Shown: in pieces, positions 39,168 through 48,132 of the stretch
How positions within the stretch are numbered: the stretch's first letter is position 1
How the letters are laid out: every line of letters begins with the position of its first letter
Source: Corynebacterium poyangense
GTDB lineage: Bacteria > Actinomycetota > Actinomycetes > Mycobacteriales > Mycobacteriaceae
DNA length: 64,000 nt
Direction: 5' to 3'
Assembly: GCF_014522205.1 (NCBI RefSeq)
Contig: NZ_CP046884.1
Coordinates: forward strand, 930,001 to 994,000
Notes under the pieces: model-generated
Database searches by the model: none
The model's input: the letters and a program-made list of their open reading frames with translations, nothing else
Told to the model about the DNA's origin: nothing
Position numbers and translations under genes: made by a program

Positions 39168-39821
39168 CTAACGTCGGGTAAGCAGCATCATTCCCGCGCC
39201 TAGGGGAAGTCGCGTAACTAGGGCTTGGTCATCTTCTTGAACACGTTCCCACAACTGCCGAGCTGCTTGCGTCGCCCGATCTTTTCGAGACTCATCAGCA
39301 ACTGTTCCGTCAAGGAGGGCGTCGGCGAAAATCAAGACCCCACCGGTACTAAGGAGCGGCCACGCTGCTTCATAAATCGCAGGCAGATCTTCGGCCGGAA
39401 CATCAGCATAAATTAGGTGATAGCTGCCAGTTGCCAGGCGCTTCATGACATCAAGGGGGCGGGCTGTCAAAAACCGGGCTTTGGTGCTGGAATACCCGGC
39501 GGCTCGAAAAGCATCGCGCGCCATTTTTTGGTGTTCCACCTCGGGGTCTATGCAGGTGAGAGTTTCCTTTTCGGACAACCCTCGCAAAATATGAAGCCCC
39601 ACTGGTCCGAGGGCCGGGGTAATAGCCACCGCTCCGCCACCGCGTTCCTGGGTAGTTCGTGGTCCCAGGGAAGCAAGGGTTCCCAGGAGTTGGCCAGTTG
39701 CCTCATCGGGGGTATTTAAGCCATATTCTTCGGCGCCGCGCAACGCTTCACGCAACGCCGGCTGAGCCGGGGTGGATTCGGCAATATAGGCGCTCAAGGC
39801 ATCAAATGCAGTATCACTCAC
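39168..39821 (-). CDS. SAM-dependent O-methyltransferase
   Basis: A 217-residue class I methyltransferase of the type coded next to sigE in mycobacteria and corynebacteria. The SAM region carries L-T-C-I-D-P-E around residue 85 and H-L-I-Y-A-D-V-P with the metal-binding-like Asp near 138. The usual G-x-G-x-G reads A-L-G-P-V-G-L. Substrate unknown. It is divergent from sigE, sharing a 100-base promoter region. Confidence 0.8.
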   Translation of the reverse strand: MSDTAFDALSAYIAESTPAQPALREALRGAEEYGLNTPDEATGQLLGTLASLGPRTTQERGGGAVAITPALGPVGLHILRGLSEKETLTCIDPEVEHQKMARDAFRAAGYSSTKARFLTARPLDVMKRLATGSYHLIYADVPAEDLPAIYEAAWPLLSTGGVLIFADALLDGTVADESRKDRATQAARQLWERVQEDDQALVTRLPLGAGMMLLTRR

Positions 39822-39922
39822 ACCGACTAGTGTACGTATCTCCCCAACCTTGGCGGGATTGACAGCATATTCTCAGCTTGACGGTTGGCTATTCGTCAGG
39901 CAAGCAGGGCACAATAACATTC

Positions 39923-40561
39923 ATGATTTCCAGCGTGCCCGACCCGGAATCCACCAGGGACCTCGCCTCCTCGACGCCATACCCGACTGCAGGCACTGCC
40001 GCTTTTGATGCGGGAGAAGGCGAGATGCCAGAATGGGGAGATCTCGTCGCAGAACACGCTGATAGTGTTTATCGCCTGGCCTATCGCCTTTCCGGTAACC
40101 AACATGATGCCGAGGATTTAACCCAAGAGACGTTCATGCGGGTCTTTCGTTCGCTAAAAACCTACCGCCCCGGTTCCTTCAAAGGATGGCTGCACCGTAT
40201 TACCACTAACCTCTTTTTGGACATGGTTCGGCACCGCAACCGCATCCGCATGGAAGCGCTGCCTGAAGATCAAGACCGTATCGCTGGCCGAACAGCTACC
40301 CCAGAAGAGGTGTACGACGACACTACGCTTGATCCCGCGTTGCAGTACGCATTAGATCACCTTGCTCCGGATTTCCGGGCAGCAGTAGTACTTTGCGATG
40401 TCATGGGATATTCCTATGAAGAGATTGCCAGCACCCTGGGCGTGAAAATGGGAACGGTGCGCTCTCGAATTCACCGCGGAAGAAGCCAAATCAGAGCGTG
40501 CCTAGAGGCTCGAGCCGAAGAAGATTCAGCTGCTCGTAGACTTATACCCGCCAGCTCCTAA
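39923..40561 (+). CDS. sigE: ECF sigma factor SigE
   Basis: A 212-residue group 4 sigma factor: region 2 with [10 protein letters not shown] near residue 60 and region 4 with [20 protein letters not shown]. It directs the envelope-stress response. The next gene codes a zinc-type anti-sigma factor, then tatB follows, as in C. glutamicum sigE-cseE-tatB. Start ATG 39923 is taken; a longer frame from 39878 is possible. Confidence 0.9.
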   Translation: MISSVPDPESTRDLASSTPYPTAGTAAFDAGEGEMPEWGDLVAEHADSVYRLAYRLSGNQHDAEDLTQETFMRVFRSLKTYRPGSFKGWLHRITTNLFLDMVRHRNRIRMEALPEDQDRIAGRTATPEEVYDDTTLDPALQYALDHLAPDFRAAVVLCDVMGYSYEEIASTLGVKMGTVRSRIHRGRSQIRACLEARAEEDSAARRLIPASS

Positions 40562-40647
40562 AACTCTGGAGTATTCTAGGCCAGGTAAATTTTACTGTGA
40601 CGAGTTTTTGCCTATTGATGCGGGTTGATGCGGGAGGCGGTGATGAT

Positions 40648-41040
40648 ATGGGATCACCCGGTAAACGGAGAGAATTTGCTTCAGTAGAGCACTTGGGTCC
40701 TGAGGCAATTGCCGCCTACGTTGATGGGGAAATGACTCCAGCCGCTAACCGGCGGGCAGAGTCTCATCTACGGCAATGCCCTGAGTGTCGGGCTGAGGTC
40801 CAGCAGCATCGTGGTACAGCGCATCGGGTGCGATGCAGTTCTGGGATGGGTGATGTTCATATCCCGCAGGCCTTGGTAGAGCGTCTCAACGATATCGCTG
40901 CGTGGTGTGCGCCGGGGCCGTCAGCTGAAGATACCCCGCATTGTCGGCCCGGGATTTGGGAACGGATTGACATGCTGCGCCGAGGTGCCTTGGGGAACGA
41001 AAACTCATCACAACAAATCAGCGGAACTCGGAGTCATTAG
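40648..41040 (+). CDS. cseE: zinc-finger anti-sigma factor for SigE
   Basis: A 130-residue protein with the ZAS motif H-L-R-Q-C-P-E-C and an upstream A-Y-V-D-G-E-M, which bind the ECF sigma. Zinc loss or oxidation normally frees the sigma factor. No membrane helix follows, so it is a cytosolic anti-sigma. The start is ATG 40648 (GGAGG eleven bases upstream) or ATG 40618. Its stop is 9 bases before tatB. Confidence 0.85.
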   Translation: MGSPGKRREFASVEHLGPEAIAAYVDGEMTPAANRRAESHLRQCPECRAEVQQHRGTAHRVRCSSGMGDVHIPQALVERLNDIAAWCAPGPSAEDTPHCRPGIWERIDMLRRGALGNENSSQQISGTRSH

Positions 41041-41049
41041 GCGAATCTC

Positions 41050-41490
41050 GTGTTTTCAATTGGCTCGATGGAAATTATCACCCTGCTGGTGCTGGGGCTT
41101 ATCGTCATTGGTCCTGAGCGGTTACCCGGGGTTATTACTGATGTTCGAGCAGCAATCTATGCCGCCCGGAAAGCGATCAATAATGCTAAAGCCGAACTAG
41201 ATGGAGAATTCCAAGGTATTGGGGAAGAATTCGAAGAATTTCGACAGCCTTTATCTCAGATCGCCCGGATTCAACGGATGGGGCCTAAAGCGGCAATTAC
41301 GCGTGCTCTTTTTGAAGATGATGAGAATTTCTTGGATTCCTTTGATCCTAAGAAGGTGATGAAAGGCGAAACTCAGGGAGAGGCTTTCCGAAAACAACAA
41401 TCCCCGACGCCGGAATCTGAGCAACGCCCCGTCAGAGATAGCGAAAAACCACCTCGGACGGGTGGTTTTTCGTGGGATGATATTACTTAG
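41050..41490 (+). CDS. tatB: twin-arginine translocase subunit TatB
   Basis: A 146-residue TatB: short N-terminus, hydrophobic helix (L-V-L-G-L-I-V-I-G-P-E-R-L-P) with the conserved P-E-R-L-P hinge, then an amphipathic helix and a polar tail. It recognises Tat signal peptides together with TatC. It starts at GTG 41050. Its 3' end overlaps mrp by 4 bases on the other strand, and a terminator-like stem lies within the coding end. Confidence 0.9.
   Translation: MFSIGSMEIITLLVLGLIVIGPERLPGVITDVRAAIYAARKAINNAKAELDGEFQGIGEEFEEFRQPLSQIARIQRMGPKAAITRALFEDDENFLDSFDPKKVMKGETQGEAFRKQQSPTPESEQRPVRDSEKPPRTGGFSWDDIT
41444..41470. terminator. terminator-like hairpin inside the end of tatB
   Basis: AAAAACCACC (41444-41453) and GGTGGTTTTT (41461-41470) form a perfect 10-bp stem with a seven-base loop, followed on the plus strand by U-rich sequence from the stem itself. 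It encodes the last part of TatB. It can end sigE-operon transcripts and those of the convergent mrp operon. Confidence 0.7.
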
Positions 41491-42617
41491 GATCCATGTA
41501 CTCCCAGGTTAAGGCTGCGACCCAGTAAAGAGTCACGACGGACTTTAAGTTTGTGGGCAAGGTCTCGAACAGCGCGTCCAGCCGGGGACTCTGGCTCTGA
41601 AATTGCCACCGGTGTACCTTGATCCCCATGGATCCTCAGAGCTGGATCAAGTGGAATACTTCCCAGGAGAGATACATCATCCCCACTGAGCAGTCTTAGC
41701 CTTTCTACCACGTGTTCACCGCCTCCGGATCCGAAAATATCCATGGTGCTGCCGTCGGGCATAACCATGGCTGACATGTTTTCAATCACCCCAGCAATTC
41801 TTTGCTGAGTTTGTTGTGCAATTGAACCAGCGCGTTCAGCAACTTCAGCAGCAGCAGCTTGGGGGGTGGTCACAATTAACAACTCCGCATTGGGAACCAG
41901 TTGGGCCACGGAGATAGCAACATCTCCGGTTCCGGGAGGGAGATCAAGTAAAAGGACATCTAGATCTCCCCAGAAGACGTCAACGAGGAATTGCTGGATT
42001 GCTCGATGAAGCATGGGGCCACGCCACATGACTGGGGCATTGCCCTCAATAAAATGCCCTATCGATATGATCTTCACCCCGTGAGCAATCGGCGGCAGGA
42101 TCATATCGTCCACCTGAGTGGGGCGGTCCTGGGAACCCATCATGTGGGGAATTGAGTGCCCATAAATATCGGCATCAATGATGCCCACCTTGAGTCCACT
42201 AGCAGCCAAGGCAGTAGCTAAATTAACGGTAACAGATGATTTCCCCACCCCGCCTTTACCGGAGGCCACCGCGAAAACGCGGGTAGTGGACTCTGGTTGA
42301 GCAAAGGGGATAGTAGGCTCTGCGTGGCTCCCACGGAGTTTATTCCTCAATTCTCGACGCTGGTCAGCGCTCATAACATCGAAAGTGACACTGACCTCAC
42401 CGACACCGTCAATATCTTCCACTGCGGCTTTAGTGTTGTTCAGGAGAGTGCTTTTCATCGGGCACCCGGCAATGGTCAGATATATCTCCACCGCTACATC
42501 GGTGCCGGAAATGTCAATGGATTTAACCATCCCAAGCTCAGTAATAGGACGGCCGAGTTCAGGATCTTCGACTCGGGAAAGTGCTTCGTTAACGAGTGAT
42601 TTATCAAGAGTAGACAT
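41487..42617 (-). CDS. mrp: Mrp/ApbC-type iron-sulfur cluster carrier ATPase
   Basis: A 376-residue protein with an N-terminal MIP18/DUF59 domain (about 1-90, T-I-A-G-C-P near residue 50) and a P-loop ATPase with A-S-G-K-G-G-V-G-K-S-S near residue 117. Members bind and deliver Fe-S clusters. The usual C-x-x-C at the C-terminal half is not obvious. Six bases separate it from the upstream DUF1003 gene, so it is the last gene of an mgtE-like / DUF1003 / mrp operon. Confidence 0.9.
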   Translation of the reverse strand: MSTLDKSLVNEALSRVEDPELGRPITELGMVKSIDISGTDVAVEIYLTIAGCPMKSTLLNNTKAAVEDIDGVGEVSVTFDVMSADQRRELRNKLRGSHAEPTIPFAQPESTTRVFAVASGKGGVGKSSVTVNLATALAASGLKVGIIDADIYGHSIPHMMGSQDRPTQVDDMILPPIAHGVKIISIGHFIEGNAPVMWRGPMLHRAIQQFLVDVFWGDLDVLLLDLPPGTGDVAISVAQLVPNAELLIVTTPQAAAAEVAERAGSIAQQTQQRIAGVIENMSAMVMPDGSTMDIFGSGGGEHVVERLRLLSGDDVSLLGSIPLDPALRIHGDQGTPVAISEPESPAGRAVRDLAHKLKVRRDSLLGRSLNLGVHGS

Positions 42618-42623
42618 CGCGGA

Positions 42624-43220
42624 CTATCTTAACTCTCCAGGATTGAGGTGGTTGTGACCTGGAGTTGATGATTCTCCAATGACATCGCCTTGGGTGGGCT
42701 CACTGAGATGATGGTGGGCGTCTTGTTGGTCCGCAGAAACATCATCGAGTCGGGCTTCAATACGTTCCAACACGTTGTGGAGATCCTCAAGCTCATGTCG
42801 CAAATAATCACGTGACACCATGTCTCCAATGGCTAAGCGGACACCGGCAAGCTCTCGGGCGAGGAATTCAGTATCTGCCTTGGTTTGTTCTGAGCGATGC
42901 CGATCTTGCTGGAGGGCTAGTTTATCGCGATCTTCTTGACGGTTCTGGGCTAACAAAATTAACGGCGCCGCATAGGCTGCCTGGGTCGAGAAAGCCAGGT
43001 TGAGGAGGATGAAGGGGTAGGGGTCCCAATTCCATTTGTAACCACCGACGTTGAGGGCAATCCAGGCCACCACGATGACGGTTTGCCACATCAAATAGCT
43101 GCCCGTGCCGAAGAACCGGGCGACCTTTTCTGCGGCTGCTCCTACGGACTCATCGTCGATTTTGAATAGTCGACGCCGGGAGGCGGTTACCGGGGTGTCG
43201 AGATCATAAGAGTTAACCAT
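42624..43220 (-). CDS. DUF1003 membrane protein
   Basis: A 198-residue protein with two adjacent membrane helices (V-I-V-V-A-W-I-A-L-N-V-G and F-I-L-L-N-L-A-F-S-T-Q-A-A-Y) and the DUF1003 pattern, then Q-D-R-D-K-L and a coiled coil. Its function is unknown. Its place beside the MgtE-type regulator domain protein suggests a link to cation homeostasis, though this is only context. Confidence 0.85.
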   Translation of the reverse strand: MVNSYDLDTPVTASRRRLFKIDDESVGAAAEKVARFFGTGSYLMWQTVIVVAWIALNVGGYKWNWDPYPFILLNLAFSTQAAYAAPLILLAQNRQEDRDKLALQQDRHRSEQTKADTEFLARELAGVRLAIGDMVSRDYLRHELEDLHNVLERIEARLDDVSADQQDAHHHLSEPTQGDVIGESSTPGHNHLNPGELR

Positions 43221-43223
43221 GGG

Positions 43224-44552
43224 TTATGCCTCCGCTGTAGGGGTAGTGGATACCGACTCAAGGGTGGTGGCTCCGGGCTCCGGTTCTAGTCGCCAATCAT
43301 CTTCGCGCCAGCCTTCCGGCAGGAGATGATCAAGAAGGTCGTCGATAGCAACAGCGCCTAATAAATGCTTGTCCTCATCAAGGACGGGACCACAGACCAG
43401 GTTATAGGTGGCGAAATATCGAGCTGCGGTTTCTTGAGAATCCGTGGCATAGAGTGGGGGAAGGTCAGGATCTAAAACTCCTGCCACTAGACTTGCGGGA
43501 GGTTCTCTTAACAGGCGTTGCAGATGGACGCATCCAAGATAACGGCCGGTGGGTGTAGCAGTGGGGGGTCGAACCACAAACACCATTGAAGACAATGAAG
43601 TAGGCAGATCAGGATCACGTGCTAAAGCCAGGGCTTCAGCAACCGTTGTTTGAGGCGTCAGAATCAAAGGCTCTGTGGTCATCAGCGCACCCACGGTATC
43701 TGGAGAGAAGCTCATGAGACGTCGAACGGGAGCCGATTCCTCTGGATCCATGAGACCGAGAAGTACCTCTGCGCGGGGCTCAGGAAGTTCGGCCAGGAGG
43801 TCAGCAGCGTCGTCAGGATCCATTTCTTCGAGGACGTCTGCGGCACGTTCGATCCCCAATGATTCTAACAACGCTGTTTGTTCATCTTCGGGCAACTCTT
43901 GGAGAATATCTGCTAGCCGTTGATCATTGAGTTCACGGGCTACTTGTTCCCGAGTTTGTTTCGGCAAATCAGACAAAATATTGGCGACGTCTGCAGGACG
44001 CAAATCATCAAATCCTGCGATCATTTCTACCGTGGCATTGGAGACGTCGTGGATCTCTGGGGCGATACCGTGAATATGCTGGAACGGGATAGTGGATAAT
44101 GAGGGGGTACGGCCAAATTTAGGGCGCTCGCTGAAAACCGCGACGCGGCTGATGATCCAATCCCGAGAGCGAGTGCGTTCTAACTCAACGTCTGCGATTT
44201 CGAGGGGGCGGTCGTGCAAATCGGGAGAGTCTGGATCATCGGTGTGAACTTTGGTGCCAATAATATCGCCCAAAATTGTTGCTTCACCGGCTCGCGGGAC
44301 AAAGGTGCGAAGGGACACCGACCCGGTGGTGAGGGTGATGTCACCTGGCTCGATAGAGGCGATACGGAGCATCGGGAGAAAAATTCGTCGTTTTGTGTTG
44401 AGTTCAACAACTAGACCAAGGGCGCGGGAGACGTGCCCTTGTGGTCTTAAGCCAGAAACAACATCACGTACCCGCCCAAAAGGCTCGCCGTCCGGGGTAT
44501 GGATCACCATCCCTCGGAGACGACCAGCATAAACGCGGTTAATCAAACTCAT
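43224..44552 (-). CDS. MgtE N-terminal + CBS domain protein without transport helices
   Basis: A 442-residue soluble protein. The N-terminus has PRC-barrel-like segments (G-R-V-R-D-V-V-S-G-L); around 190-285 is the MgtE helical domain (L-L-E-S-L-G-I-E-R-A-A-D-V-L-E-E-M and D-D-A-A-D-L-L), followed by two CBS motifs. The five-helix Mg channel of real MgtE is missing. It may be a Mg sensor that acts with another membrane protein such as its DUF1003 neighbour. Confidence 0.85.
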   Translation of the reverse strand: MSLINRVYAGRLRGMVIHTPDGEPFGRVRDVVSGLRPQGHVSRALGLVVELNTKRRIFLPMLRIASIEPGDITLTTGSVSLRTFVPRAGEATILGDIIGTKVHTDDPDSPDLHDRPLEIADVELERTRSRDWIISRVAVFSERPKFGRTPSLSTIPFQHIHGIAPEIHDVSNATVEMIAGFDDLRPADVANILSDLPKQTREQVARELNDQRLADILQELPEDEQTALLESLGIERAADVLEEMDPDDAADLLAELPEPRAEVLLGLMDPEESAPVRRLMSFSPDTVGALMTTEPLILTPQTTVAEALALARDPDLPTSLSSMVFVVRPPTATPTGRYLGCVHLQRLLREPPASLVAGVLDPDLPPLYATDSQETAARYFATYNLVCGPVLDEDKHLLGAVAIDDLLDHLLPEGWREDDWRLEPEPGATTLESVSTTPTAEA

Positions 44553-44581
44553 ACTTTGAGAGTTTAAAAGATGAGTATGAG
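44548..44581. repeat. inverted repeat at the divergent start region
   Basis: CTCATAC (44548-44554) and GTATGAG (44575-44581) face each other across 20 bases, over the start codon of the MgtE-like gene. It could be an operator or a transcript hairpin; no matching regulator site is recognised. Confidence 0.35.
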
Positions 44582-44683
44582 GGAACCTAACTACAAGAAG
44601 GGCGATTCTTGGAACAAAAAGGGATGCTTATGCGTTATGTACACAGTGATGGTTATCCGCCAGGGAGAGGATGGAGAACAACG

Positions 44684-45211
44684 ATGGTTCAGCCGGATCC
44701 ACAACGTCGAAATAGTGCAGTGTTGCGGGAGCGGCGACGGCCCTCGGGATGGCCAGTAGGAAGCTTTAGTACCTATGAACAGGCCCAAGCTGCCGTAGAT
44801 ATGCTGTCCGATAAAGAATTCCCAGTCAATGAAATCAGCATTGTCGGGGTGGACTTGATTGAAGTGGAAAATGTTACCGGACGTTTGACGTGGGCTAAGG
44901 TTCTGCTCTCTGGAGCCGCCAGCGGTGCCTGGATGGGGGTGTTTATTGGTCTACTCCTGGGGATCTTTGGCGAAGGCTGGTTATCACCACTTCTCACCGG
45001 CATACTCATGGGCGTAATTTTTGGCACTATCATGGCTGCAGTACCTTATGCGGCATCCCAAGGGCGTCGAGACTTTACTTCCTCGACCACCATAGTTGCT
45101 GGTCGATATGATGTTATTTGCACTCCTCAGAGGGCTCGAGAGGCTCGGGATTTAATTGCGGCAAGCGGCATAGCTACCGCTCGTCATTTCACTGGTGAGG
45201 AAGGCGCATAA
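44684..45211 (+). CDS. general stress protein 17M-like membrane protein
   Basis: A 175-residue protein. After a polar start comes V-G-S-F-S-T-Y-E-Q-A-Q-A-A-V-D, the YflT/general stress protein 17M fold, then two membrane helices rich in Gly (about 90-140), and a C-terminal part repeating the alpha-beta pattern (V-A-G-R-Y-D-V-I-C). ATG 44684 has GGAGA upstream and begins the conserved part. Function unknown. Confidence 0.75.
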   Translation: MVQPDPQRRNSAVLRERRRPSGWPVGSFSTYEQAQAAVDMLSDKEFPVNEISIVGVDLIEVENVTGRLTWAKVLLSGAASGAWMGVFIGLLLGIFGEGWLSPLLTGILMGVIFGTIMAAVPYAASQGRRDFTSSTTIVAGRYDVICTPQRAREARDLIAASGIATARHFTGEEGA

Positions 45212-45213
45212 CG

Positions 45214-45972
45214 ATGCTTAACGGACAGCCATCTCCGGCTAAGGCCGTCATGCTTTCTGTGACGGTGGTGAGCATAGGGGCCGTGTTAGGGGCATGTGCC
45301 AAGGCTGAGCCTGGGGCCGCTCCGATTCAAGACGAGGATCAAGCCGTCGTTATTGGGGTTAACGTCAGCTCTATGGAAGAAATGCTCCTCGGGGAGCTGT
45401 TCAAACAAGCATTAGATGCCGAAGGTATCAAAGCCACCGTTCAGGTTGATAGTTCCTCTACTAATCAAACTCCGATAGCACTATTGAACAAAGGCCATGT
45501 GGATATGGCCTTTGGGTGTACCGGTGAGCTATTGGAGAGACTCCACCCCAGCGCTGTGGCGGACATTTCTCAGAAGGTCAGCGGCAAGGATGGGGGTGAG
45601 GCTCAGGCTAAAGCTCAAGAGGAAGTGTATAAAGCCGTGGCGGCAGCACTGCCTGCAATGTATTCTCTTACTGATCCTTCCACCGCTCAAGGATGTAGCG
45701 GAGAAGCACAGCAGACAGATGTGGATCAAAAGCTGCCGGAAAATATTGTTCTGGTCTTTAGAAAAACCTCGGTTAATCGCCGCACCTATGAAGTGATGAA
45801 TACTGTGAATCGAACGATCACCACCGATGATCTTGAAGACATGCTCAAGGATGCGAAGCGTAACACCTCGATTTCGGAAACCGTGAGTGAATACTTGGCT
45901 ACCCACAATTTAGGGGGTGGAGAAGACACCGGGAGATCAATCAAGAGCAAGGATGAGATGACCGACATATAA
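45214..45972 (+). CDS. putative substrate-binding lipoprotein (OpuAC/GbpC-like)
   Basis: A 252-residue lipoprotein: signal peptide and lipobox L-G-A-C with Cys near residue 28. The mature part (V-V-I-G-V-N-V-S-S-M-E-E-M-L-L-G, later G-H-V-D-M-A-F-G) resembles glycine-betaine/OpuAC-type periplasmic binding domains. No permease or ATPase gene is nearby, so it may be an orphan. Two Cys in the mature part could form a disulfide. It begins three bases after the preceding gene. Confidence 0.7.
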   Translation: MLNGQPSPAKAVMLSVTVVSIGAVLGACAKAEPGAAPIQDEDQAVVIGVNVSSMEEMLLGELFKQALDAEGIKATVQVDSSSTNQTPIALLNKGHVDMAFGCTGELLERLHPSAVADISQKVSGKDGGEAQAKAQEEVYKAVAAALPAMYSLTDPSTAQGCSGEAQQTDVDQKLPENIVLVFRKTSVNRRTYEVMNTVNRTITTDDLEDMLKDAKRNTSISETVSEYLATHNLGGGEDTGRSIKSKDEMTDI

Positions 45973-46229
45973 CTTAACGTCAGCCCAACGTTTAGTGCCG
46001 AGCATTGGGCCATTTTATCGGGAAGCATTCGCGTTGCGGACATAAGAACTATGGTCTGGCCCTACGGGGGGGCGACGAACAGGGTTTTTACTATCTAATG
46101 AAAAACAGAGCACTGTCGGGATGTGCAAGGTTATGACTGCGGCGTCATTCACTATCGGGCCCGACGGCGTAAGGGAAAGGGGAGGGAACATTGTACAGGA
46201 TGAAAAGCGCCTAAAAATATCTATACAGA

Positions 46230-46241
46230 TGTTCGTGAACA
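46230..46241. promoter_or_regulatory. short palindrome upstream of the island promoter
   Basis: TGTTC and GAACA flank a GT centre, placed about 28 bases before the putative -10. It could bind a dimeric repressor or activator. The half-sites face the wrong way for an actinobacterial LexA box. Low confidence. Confidence 0.25.
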
Positions 46242-46266
46242 TGATTAACTAAAACAGTTATGAAAT

Positions 46267-46275
46267 TGCTATATT
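46267..46275 (+). promoter_or_regulatory. possible extended -10 promoter of the polysaccharide operon
   Basis: TGCTATATT is an extended -10 match about 60 bases before the GTG at 46337. The region around -35 has no TTGACA-like element. Confidence 0.4.
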
Positions 46276-46336
46276 CTTCTACCGTCTAAGGAATAGATGT
46301 TAGAACTGACTCATGGCTGTACGTTAAGAGGTTCAT

Positions 46337-48094
46337 GTGAATACCGGTGTGCAACACTACAAAGTTCCGCAACCAATCTCAGATGCGGTATTGTGGCTTA
46401 TTGCGGGTGCGATTGCGGGAACCTTGCAGTTCAGCCTCGGCGACGAGCCCCAACGCTGGATGAGTGCCTTGTTGTTTGGGGCGGTAGCCGCGGGATTTCA
46501 TACACTCTTTAGTCTTAGCTTAAGGAAGCGTCGACATTCCTGCCTTGAAGGGTCATTTGAAGACTCTTTATTCATGTTGCTGATTGTTTGGGGCGGTGCA
46601 TCGGCTAGCGTCTTCGTGGTCATCGCTCTTATACATATAAGGAGTCTTCCCACCTGGGAAATGCTTCTCAGTACGCCGCTTATGGCGGGACTATTAATGT
46701 TGGGATTAACAGCGTGGGAAAGATCTAAATATAACGATAGACACCATCCCGCCGGCGTTAAAGGCACAAAGGTACTTGTTGTTGGTGCAGGTGAAGCCGG
46801 TTATTGGTTGGTCCGTTCGCTAAGTGATATCCACGCCAGCCCGTATCAGGTGGTGGGGCTCATTGATGACGACCCTAAAAAACTGGGGACCCGACTGGGC
46901 GGGGCTGTGAAAGTGCTGGGTGGGCGTGAAGAGCTAGGCAACCTAGCTAAACGTCTTCACGTTGATACTGTTCTTTTTGCTATTCACAATATCTCTGATG
47001 AAGGGATTAGAGATTACGCGAAAACTTGCACTCAGCATGGATTGAAAATGCTGATTCTGCCGAGTATTGAGCAAATGTTTCACAGAGAACTTAATGTTCA
47101 CCGAATTCGAGAAATCAAAATCGAAGATCTATTGGGGCGTCGTCAAATTACCACGGACCTTAGCCAGATCTCCGACTATATTTCGCAGCGGCGAGTACTA
47201 GTTACGGGAGCAGGTGGCTCAATTGGATCTGAAATCTGCCGGCAAGTACATCTATTGGAGCCTTCGGAACTTATAATGTTGGATCGCGATGAAAATGCGC
47301 TCCATGCGATCCAATTGGATATATATGGACAAGCACTTTTAAATACACCGGATATGGTGTTATGTGATATTAGGGACCAAGAAGCGTTATCCAAAATATT
47401 TAAAAAACATAAACCGCAGGTAATATTCCACGCTGCCGCTTTAAAACATCTACCTATGTTGGAATTATATCCAGAAGAAGGCTGGAAAACTAACACCCTG
47501 GGCAGTTATAACCTACTCAGATTAGCAGTAGAATATGGCGTTGAATGTTTTGTTAATATATCAACTGATAAAGCAGCCGATCCTACATCAACATTAGGAA
47601 GAACAAAAAGATTAGCGGAACAGCTGACTGCATATTTTGCGAAAATAACTAATAAGCCGTACGTATCAGTCAGATTTGGAAATGTATTAGGCTCCCAAGG
47701 ATCAGTATTTCATACCTTCAAGCATCAAATTGAACATGGAGGACCGATAACTGTTACCCATCGAGACGTGGAAAGATATTTCATGACAATTCCAGAAGCT
47801 TGTCAATTAGTGATTCAAGCTGGGGCTATCGGGCGGCCGGGAGAAGTCATGGTACTTGATATGGGCGAGCCGGTAAAGATTTATGAAATGGCCAAGCGAA
47901 TGATTGATATGAGCAAAAAAGATGTAGAAATAATTATCACCGGATTAAGACCAGGTGAGAAAATGAGCGAAATATTACTGTCAGCTACAGAGGATGCGGA
48001 TAGACCGTACCACCCACTAATCTCGCATGTGCCGGTTACACCTGTAGACGCTGAAAAAATTTATGAAAAAAGAACATATGCAATAGCTGGATAG
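46337..48094 (+). CDS. membrane-bound nucleotide-sugar 4,6-dehydratase (WbpM/CapD type)
   Basis: A 585-residue polysaccharide-biosynthesis protein. Four N-terminal membrane helices (to about 135) lead to a CoA-binding-like Rossmann domain (V-L-V-V-G-A-G-E-A-G-Y near 148) and a C-terminal short-chain dehydrogenase domain with V-T-G-A-G-G-S-I-G-S-E near 288 and N-I-S-T-D-K-A-A-D-P. Relatives convert UDP-GlcNAc into a 4-keto-6-deoxy sugar. The first part of the gene is GC-richer, like the host, and the part from about 47.3 kb on is visibly AT-richer. Start is GTG 46337. The next gene codes the aminotransferase expected to use the keto product. Confidence 0.88.
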   Translation: MNTGVQHYKVPQPISDAVLWLIAGAIAGTLQFSLGDEPQRWMSALLFGAVAAGFHTLFSLSLRKRRHSCLEGSFEDSLFMLLIVWGGASASVFVVIALIHIRSLPTWEMLLSTPLMAGLLMLGLTAWERSKYNDRHHPAGVKGTKVLVVGAGEAGYWLVRSLSDIHASPYQVVGLIDDDPKKLGTRLGGAVKVLGGREELGNLAKRLHVDTVLFAIHNISDEGIRDYAKTCTQHGLKMLILPSIEQMFHRELNVHRIREIKIEDLLGRRQITTDLSQISDYISQRRVLVTGAGGSIGSEICRQVHLLEPSELIMLDRDENALHAIQLDIYGQALLNTPDMVLCDIRDQEALSKIFKKHKPQVIFHAAALKHLPMLELYPEEGWKTNTLGSYNLLRLAVEYGVECFVNISTDKAADPTSTLGRTKRLAEQLTAYFAKITNKPYVSVRFGNVLGSQGSVFHTFKHQIEHGGPITVTHRDVERYFMTIPEACQLVIQAGAIGRPGEVMVLDMGEPVKIYEMAKRMIDMSKKDVEIIITGLRPGEKMSEILLSATEDADRPYHPLISHVPVTPVDAEKIYEKRTYAIAG

Positions 48095-48132
48095 ACGAGT
48101 TAATAACAAAAATTAAGATTAAAGGCAAGATT

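Larger units (their letters stand above)
45973..46336. other. 364-base intergenic region before the polysaccharide island
   Basis: No convincing gene is seen here. It contains a TGTTC-GT-GAACA partial palindrome (46230-46241) and an extended -10-like sequence 62 bases before the first island gene, listed separately. No transposase remnant or tRNA was recognised. Confidence 0.6.

Noticed and set aside
46230..46241. LexA (SOS) box
   Set aside because: The actinobacterial box is GAAC-N4-GTTC; here the half-sites have the opposite order and a two-base spacer.
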